Part shown: positions 23,872 through 27,626 of the stretch, one piece after another
Numbering within the stretch: position 1 is the stretch's first letter
Layout: the number at the start of each line of letters is the position of its first letter
Source: CAYRUP01 sp964489265
GTDB lineage: Bacteria; Pseudomonadota; Gammaproteobacteria; DSM-16500
Assembly: GCA_964489265.1 (NCBI GenBank)
Contig: CAZAXX010000029.1
Coordinates: forward strand, 1-27,626
Reading direction: 5' to 3'
Length of the DNA: 27,626 bases
Made by a program: the position numbers and the translations under genes
Notes under the pieces: generated by a model
What the model was told of the DNA's origin: nothing
Database searches by the model: none
Seen by the model: the letters and a program-made list of their open reading frames with translations, nothing else

Positions 23872-25912
23872 AACTGGAGATTGACGGATCATCATGATGA
23901 AGAGATTTTATTTGTAACCATCTATTAACTTCTTTGATACTAGAAACAATAAGATCAGGATCCGTTGGCGCATGACCTGTACGTGGTAACACCAGCATTG
24001 TTACTGTTTTATGTTGATCTCTTAGTCCATTATAAAATTCATACGCTTGGCCAATTGGAACTCGCTTATCATTTTCTCCATGTAAGATAAGCAAAGGCGT
24101 TTGTATATTTTTCACATGAAATATAGCAGAGTGATTTACATAAAGATGACTATCATCCCAAAGATAAGCTCCTAAATATTGAGGCTGAATCCATTGCATA
24201 TCGGTTGTTCCTGCAAATGAAATCATGTCAGTCTTACCTCCACCATCAATAGCTAAAGCGAATCGATTTGTTTGAGTAATTGCCCATGCAGTCATAAATC
24301 CCCCGTAACTCCATCCTGCAATAACAATACGTTTTGAATCTATTTTCTTTTGTTGAATAAGGAAATCGATACCCGTCATCACATCATCAAAATCTTTACC
24401 GCCCAAATCTCCCTGATTCGCAATTCGAAAATTTTTTCCATACCCATCACTGCCACGAATATTCGGTTGGAATATAATAAAACCTAAATCAAGCAAATTC
24501 GCCGTGCAGCTAGTTGGAACAAATAAATTACCATGCTCATCGCAACCATTTACAAATCGATTAGTCCAAGCATCCGCAGGGCCACCATGAATATCAACAT
24601 ACAGAGGGTATTTCATTTTTGGATTATAACTGCGAGGTGTAATAAGAATGCCTTCAATTTCGTTATTATCTTTCGATCGCCAATGGATTAATTCAGAATT
24701 CCCCTCATTCACTTTTGCGGGATTTTGAATAGAGCTTATTTTTTGTAATTTAAATGGGGTTGTTTTGCTCACAAAAGCTTCTGGAGCAGCAGCAAAGGTT
24801 TCATATCTAAATCCAAAATAAGAATGTTTATTGTTGAGAGTCAATGTAGGTAAATCAATAAATCCATTGATATCAGAAATAAGTTTCGGTGCTGTTGAGT
24901 GAATATCAAGCAAATAGATTCTTGATCCGGTGCTCTTATAAGATTCGACAATATACACCCCGCTGCTTGACTGGTTCCATCCTAAAAGCAAAGAATTTTC
25001 GTTAAACGTTTTTCCTAAACAAAATGTCTTAAACGTTTTTGTATTAGACACACAAATTTGATTGTTAATGTAGGGATTATTACTAAGAGTTTTCTTATCT
25101 GAAAGTAAAGCAATACTAGATTCAAAAGCTATCCATGCTCCATCTGGAGAATACAATACTTGCCCAACTGCATGTGAATCTGAATAGGGTAATTTTGTGA
25201 TTTGTTTTGTCTCCAAATTCACAAACCCAATCTTACCCTGATAAGGATCACTCATGCCAGGTTTAGCTTGATAACTAAATACAATGTTTTTTGTATCAGG
25301 AGACCAATCAAATCCGGGTAATAAAAAACCCGAAGTAATGCTAATATTTTCTGGAGTAATCGCTCTAACATGCGCAATAGTGCTATCAATTGTCACAACA
25401 AATAAACGAATATTATTATAATTATTTTCTACATCAATTAATTCAGAATCAGAATTATTATTTTTTTCATTTGAAAGAAACGCAAATAATTTTTGATTAG
25501 GAGACCATTGAAAAGATAAAATATCATTTGCATATTCAACACGTTTATAAGATTTGAGACTATCAATGTCAGTAATCCAAATGCTATCGAACTTTTTTCC
25601 AGGCGCAATATATCCGAGATATTTTCCGTTGGGTGACCATCGAGGGGAAAAAATTGGATGTGTATTGTTATAAATAATTTTATATTCATTCTGGGAATTT
25701 TTTAAATATAACAGATAATTCCATTTTTTCGTTGACTGATTTAATTGCTTTACAATAAAAGCTGTTTCTTTTCCATTTGGAGATGGAACAACTTGACCGA
25801 ATCGTTTGAAAGAAAATATTTTTTCTGAAGATTGATCTAGCACTTTTGCATTTGTAATCGGAATTAACATGATTAAAAAAATTAGTATGAGTAGGGTGAG
25901 TGCTTTATTCAT
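23870..25912 (-). CDS. Secreted S9 family prolyl oligopeptidase-type serine peptidase
   Basis: A 680-residue protein with an N-terminal signal peptide (MNKALTLLILIFLIMLIPIT, cleavage likely after the NA around residue 22), so exported to the periplasm or beyond. The middle (about 30-400) has repeated WSPNGKYLGYIAP / WSPDTKNIVFSY units typical of the beta-propeller (PD40-like) of S9 peptidases. The C-terminal alpha/beta hydrolase domain has GWSYGGF (Ser535), LHGENDKRVP (Asp615) and RTGHAP (His647), a complete catalytic triad, plus DIHGGP. It matches the acylaminoacyl-peptidase/DPP-IV-like branch; it should cleave short peptides. Purine-rich AGAAGAGA precedes the ATG. The gene lies 40 bases after the ATPase gene on the same strand. 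Confidence 0.93.
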   Translation of the reverse strand: MNKALTLLILIFLIMLIPITNAKVLDQSSEKIFSFKRFGQVVPSPNGKETAFIVKQLNQSTKKWNYLLYLKNSQNEYKIIYNNTHPIFSPRWSPNGKYLGYIAPGKKFDSIWITDIDSLKSYKRVEYANDILSFQWSPNQKLFAFLSNEKNNNSDSELIDVENNYNNIRLFVVTIDSTIAHVRAITPENISITSGFLLPGFDWSPDTKNIVFSYQAKPGMSDPYQGKIGFVNLETKQITKLPYSDSHAVGQVLYSPDGAWIAFESSIALLSDKKTLSNNPYINNQICVSNTKTFKTFCLGKTFNENSLLLGWNQSSSGVYIVESYKSTGSRIYLLDIHSTAPKLISDINGFIDLPTLTLNNKHSYFGFRYETFAAAPEAFVSKTTPFKLQKISSIQNPAKVNEGNSELIHWRSKDNNEIEGILITPRSYNPKMKYPLYVDIHGGPADAWTNRFVNGCDEHGNLFVPTSCTANLLDLGFIIFQPNIRGSDGYGKNFRIANQGDLGGKDFDDVMTGIDFLIQQKKIDSKRIVIAGWSYGGFMTAWAITQTNRFALAIDGGGKTDMISFAGTTDMQWIQPQYLGAYLWDDSHLYVNHSAIFHVKNIQTPLLILHGENDKRVPIGQAYEFYNGLRDQHKTVTMLVLPRTGHAPTDPDLIVSSIKEVNRWLQIKSLHHDDPSISS

Positions 25913-25952
25913 TTTATTTCTCTTCTATTATTACCCATGGCCTTCATGAGAT

Positions 25953-27395
25953 TTATTCGCTTAAATGATTATTTAATAGCCGGTCAAAGCTAATAATTTT
26001 CGCGAAATATTGGCTATCTTCTAATTCTTCACTAACTCCATTTACATGAATAAGAACAGGTCTACAAGAAAAATATCTAGGTATCTTAAGTCGCGAAATT
26101 TTTTCTTCCATTGCTTCGATAATATCATTTTTAATTTCGTATTTAGAGAATTTAATTTCACAAACATATAAACAATCAAATCTTGTTTGGATCAAATAGT
26201 CTATTTGACATCCAAGTTGTCTTGCAGTTTTTCGTTGAAAATAAGGTCCTTCAGATATGATATCTTCTGCGCGAATATCTAATAACTTATGTATTAATTT
26301 TCGATTATTTAATACAAGATTTTCAAACTGTAATCCCATGATGGTACTTAATGCTGGTAATGAAGTGAGGGTTCTCTCTTGAAAGATGTCAGACTCAATT
26401 TTTCGCTTATTGGGTTCGATATACTTTAAATAGAACCGCAAATAATTATCAGATAATCGATAATGGCTTAGTTTTGATGTTTTTCCATCTTTTATTTGCC
26501 AAGAGAAATCACGCGAAATAAATCCTGCTTGTATCAAATCATTTAAATAAGTACTAATGACACCACCAACTTCTATATCAAGCCATTTCGCAATTTGATT
26601 ACGATCAGCAGAAGAGTCTCTCAGGCAGGTGACAATTTGTTTATATATGCTGCCTCGAGATGAAAATAAATCCGAAAATATTTGATCGAATTCGCTAAAA
26701 AGAATGCCGCTTTTTTCAAAGCAAAGCTGCCGGATATTTTCTTCAGCCGGTAGATGTGGCTTAATTTCTTCAAGATATCTTGGTACACCGCCTGTTATTG
26801 CCAGAATTTTAAATTTTTCGTAAGAGGAAATAGACTTATGATTATTCCAAAATTGTTTGCAATCTGATAATGGCAATTCTTCTAGCGTTAATACTAGTGA
26901 TAAACGTCCCATAAAACCTGTGCTGGATAGAATATTTTCTTCTATCCAAGATGAAATAGAGCCACACAAAATTAATATGAGTTCAGGATTTTTTTTGAAG
27001 TGATTATCCCATACGGTTTTGAGCTTACCCAAAAAGTCAGGATCTTTGGAACCCATCCAGGAAATTTCATCGAAAAGAATAATGGTTTTGTATTTTTGGG
27101 TGTGTTCTGCCACAGCCCATAATAAATCCCACCAATCATTGGTATTTTCAACGTAAATATTGAAGGATTTTTTTATTTGTTTTGCGAAGGCTTCACGTTG
27201 GGATTGGGCGGTGGTTTCTGGAGTGTGTGGTAGGCCAGTAAAAGAATAAAATTTTTCATGTTTTGCAAATTCTTCTGCTAATCTGCTTTTACCGATTCTA
27301 CGTCGACCTTTCAGCACAATTAGGCTGGCGGATTTTTTCTCGTGGATGCCTTTAAGTGTTTTTAATTCTTTTTCTCTGCCGATGAACTTTGTCAT
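25953..27395 (-). CDS. Archaeal-type ATPase (ATPase_2 fold) with PD-(D/E)XK-like C-terminus (DUF234 type)
   Basis: A STAND/AAA-like ATPase of the family common in archaea and scattered in bacteria, often on mobile or accessory DNA; the function is unclear. From the ATG at 27395 (480 residues) it has FIGREKELKTL, Walker A GRRRIGKS (30-37), Walker B IILFDEISWM (D109, E110), a winged-helix-like middle (DRNQIAKWLDIEVGGVISTY) and a C-terminal QIDYLI...CEIKFSK, in which D399, E413 and K415 fit a PD-(D/E)XK nuclease core. The frame is open up to 27521, but the extra 42 residues would read through the promoter and operator, so I use 27395; ATG 27407 is also possible. It lies immediately upstream of the S9 peptidase gene and downstream of a tRNA-Arg gene. 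Confidence 0.85.
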   Translation of the reverse strand: MTKFIGREKELKTLKGIHEKKSASLIVLKGRRRIGKSRLAEEFAKHEKFYSFTGLPHTPETTAQSQREAFAKQIKKSFNIYVENTNDWWDLLWAVAEHTQKYKTIILFDEISWMGSKDPDFLGKLKTVWDNHFKKNPELILILCGSISSWIEENILSSTGFMGRLSLVLTLEELPLSDCKQFWNNHKSISSYEKFKILAITGGVPRYLEEIKPHLPAEENIRQLCFEKSGILFSEFDQIFSDLFSSRGSIYKQIVTCLRDSSADRNQIAKWLDIEVGGVISTYLNDLIQAGFISRDFSWQIKDGKTSKLSHYRLSDNYLRFYLKYIEPNKRKIESDIFQERTLTSLPALSTIMGLQFENLVLNNRKLIHKLLDIRAEDIISEGPYFQRKTARQLGCQIDYLIQTRFDCLYVCEIKFSKYEIKNDIIEAMEEKISRLKIPRYFSCRPVLIHVNGVSEELEDSQYFAKIISFDRLLNNHLSE

Positions 27396-27422
27396 TTTCT
27401 GTCTCATATTTAGAGTGATTGT

Positions 27423-27451
27423 ATTCTCATCCGAAAAATGACAAATGTCAA
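27423..27451 (-). promoter_or_regulatory. Probable promoter of the ATPase gene
   Basis: On the minus strand: perfect -35 TTGACA (27446-27451), 17-base spacer, -10-like GAGAAT (27423-27428), which would start RNA about 20 bases before ATG 27395. The -35 abuts and overlaps one arm of the inverted repeat at 27451-27481. Confidence 0.5.
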
Positions 27452-27481
27452 TTATCGGATGTGATGCCAATATCCGATAAT
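27451..27481. promoter_or_regulatory. Operator-like perfect inverted repeat ATTATCGGAT-N11-ATCCGATAAT
   Basis: Ten-base arms (27451-27460 and 27472-27481) are perfectly complementary around 11 bases; centre spacing is 21 bases, two DNA turns, as expected for a dimeric regulator. It touches the -35 of the ATPase promoter. A further ATCCGA half-site is at 27429-27434 inside the promoter spacer. The regulator is not identified. Confidence 0.6.
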
Positions 27482-27490
27482 GTACAAACT

Positions 27491-27509
27491 GGTACAATTC
27501 TGGTGCATT
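27491..27509 (+). repeat. Direct repeat, right copy (pairs with 23853-23871)
   Basis: GGTACAATTCTGGTGCATT, matching 17 of 19 bases at 23853-23871. It lies between the operator-like repeat and the tRNA-Arg gene, about 67 bases from the tRNA 3' end. It may mark an old insertion boundary. Confidence 0.5.
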
Positions 27510-27575
27510 CTGAAATATCAAAAATTGATGAAATTGAAAAATGATACTGTAACTGTATGATAAGATGATAATATT

Positions 27576-27626
27576 TGGCGCGCCCGGAGAGATTCGAACT
27601 CCCGACCACTTGGTTCGAAGCCAAGT
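27576..27626 (-). tRNA. tRNA-Arg (UCG anticodon), 3' part, cut by the window edge
   Basis: Read on the minus strand, the visible 51 bases give an anticodon stem CTTGG/CCAAG with loop CTTCGAA (anticodon TCG, 27616-27618), a 5-base variable loop, T arm GGGAG-TTCGAAT-CTCTC, acceptor strand CGGGCGC, discriminator G and an encoded CCA. The acceptor sequence agrees with bacterial tRNA-Arg. The D arm and 5' acceptor strand lie beyond the window. Confidence 0.92.

Noticed and set aside
27396..27521. N-terminal extension of the ATPase by 42 residues
   Set aside because: It would cover the -35/-10 promoter and the inverted repeat, and the conserved FIGREKEL start lies just after ATG 27395.

Overview
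The window looks like the chromosome of a host-associated gammaproteobacterium, probably in or near the Legionellales/Coxiellaceae. The evidence is the gammaproteobacterial block rpsP-rimM-trmD next to ffh and a corB-type gene, the low-to-moderate GC content, and several eukaryotic-like or effector-like genes (a SET-domain protein, an ankyrin protein with a His/Cys protease-like region, and a giant membrane repeat protein). This placement is inference from gene content; no phylogenetic marker was compared.

Left part (1-8.7 kb): translation and protein-targeting housekeeping genes on the minus strand (trmD, rimM, rpsP, ffh). A 661-residue unknown membrane protein follows, then the divergent corB homologue. 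Next come a minus-strand MFS permease and a small Mth938-domain protein. Positions 1-140 hold no gene that I can support; rplS, which usually follows trmD, is not seen there.

Middle (8.7-15.5 kb): an orphan gene resembling a phage tail assembly chaperone, then a 1520-residue protein built from fifteen 67-residue repeats plus degenerate end copies, driven by a clear promoter. A convergent 562-residue unknown protein lies beyond it. The repeat protein is the most novel item in the window.

Right part (15.6-27.6 kb): a small membrane protein, recJ and a DUF945 protein (plus strand), a VanX-type dipeptidase (minus), and then an accessory block. That block holds an ankyrin/protease-like gene split by an apparent -1 frameshift, a coiled-coil protein, a SET-domain gene split by an apparent +1 frameshift, a secreted S9 peptidase, and an archaeal-type ATPase with a PD-(D/E)XK-like C-terminus preceded by an operator-like inverted repeat. 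The edge is the 3' part of a tRNA-Arg gene. A 19-bp imperfect direct repeat flanks the last two protein genes.

Intergenic DNA carries two families of strong hairpins: TGTCATCCTGAACG-type palindromes (1808-1900 and 19346-19455) and CGTGCCCGGGCACG hairpins (3373-3416 and 6947-6974), mostly at gene ends. No gap between genes exceeds 300 bases.
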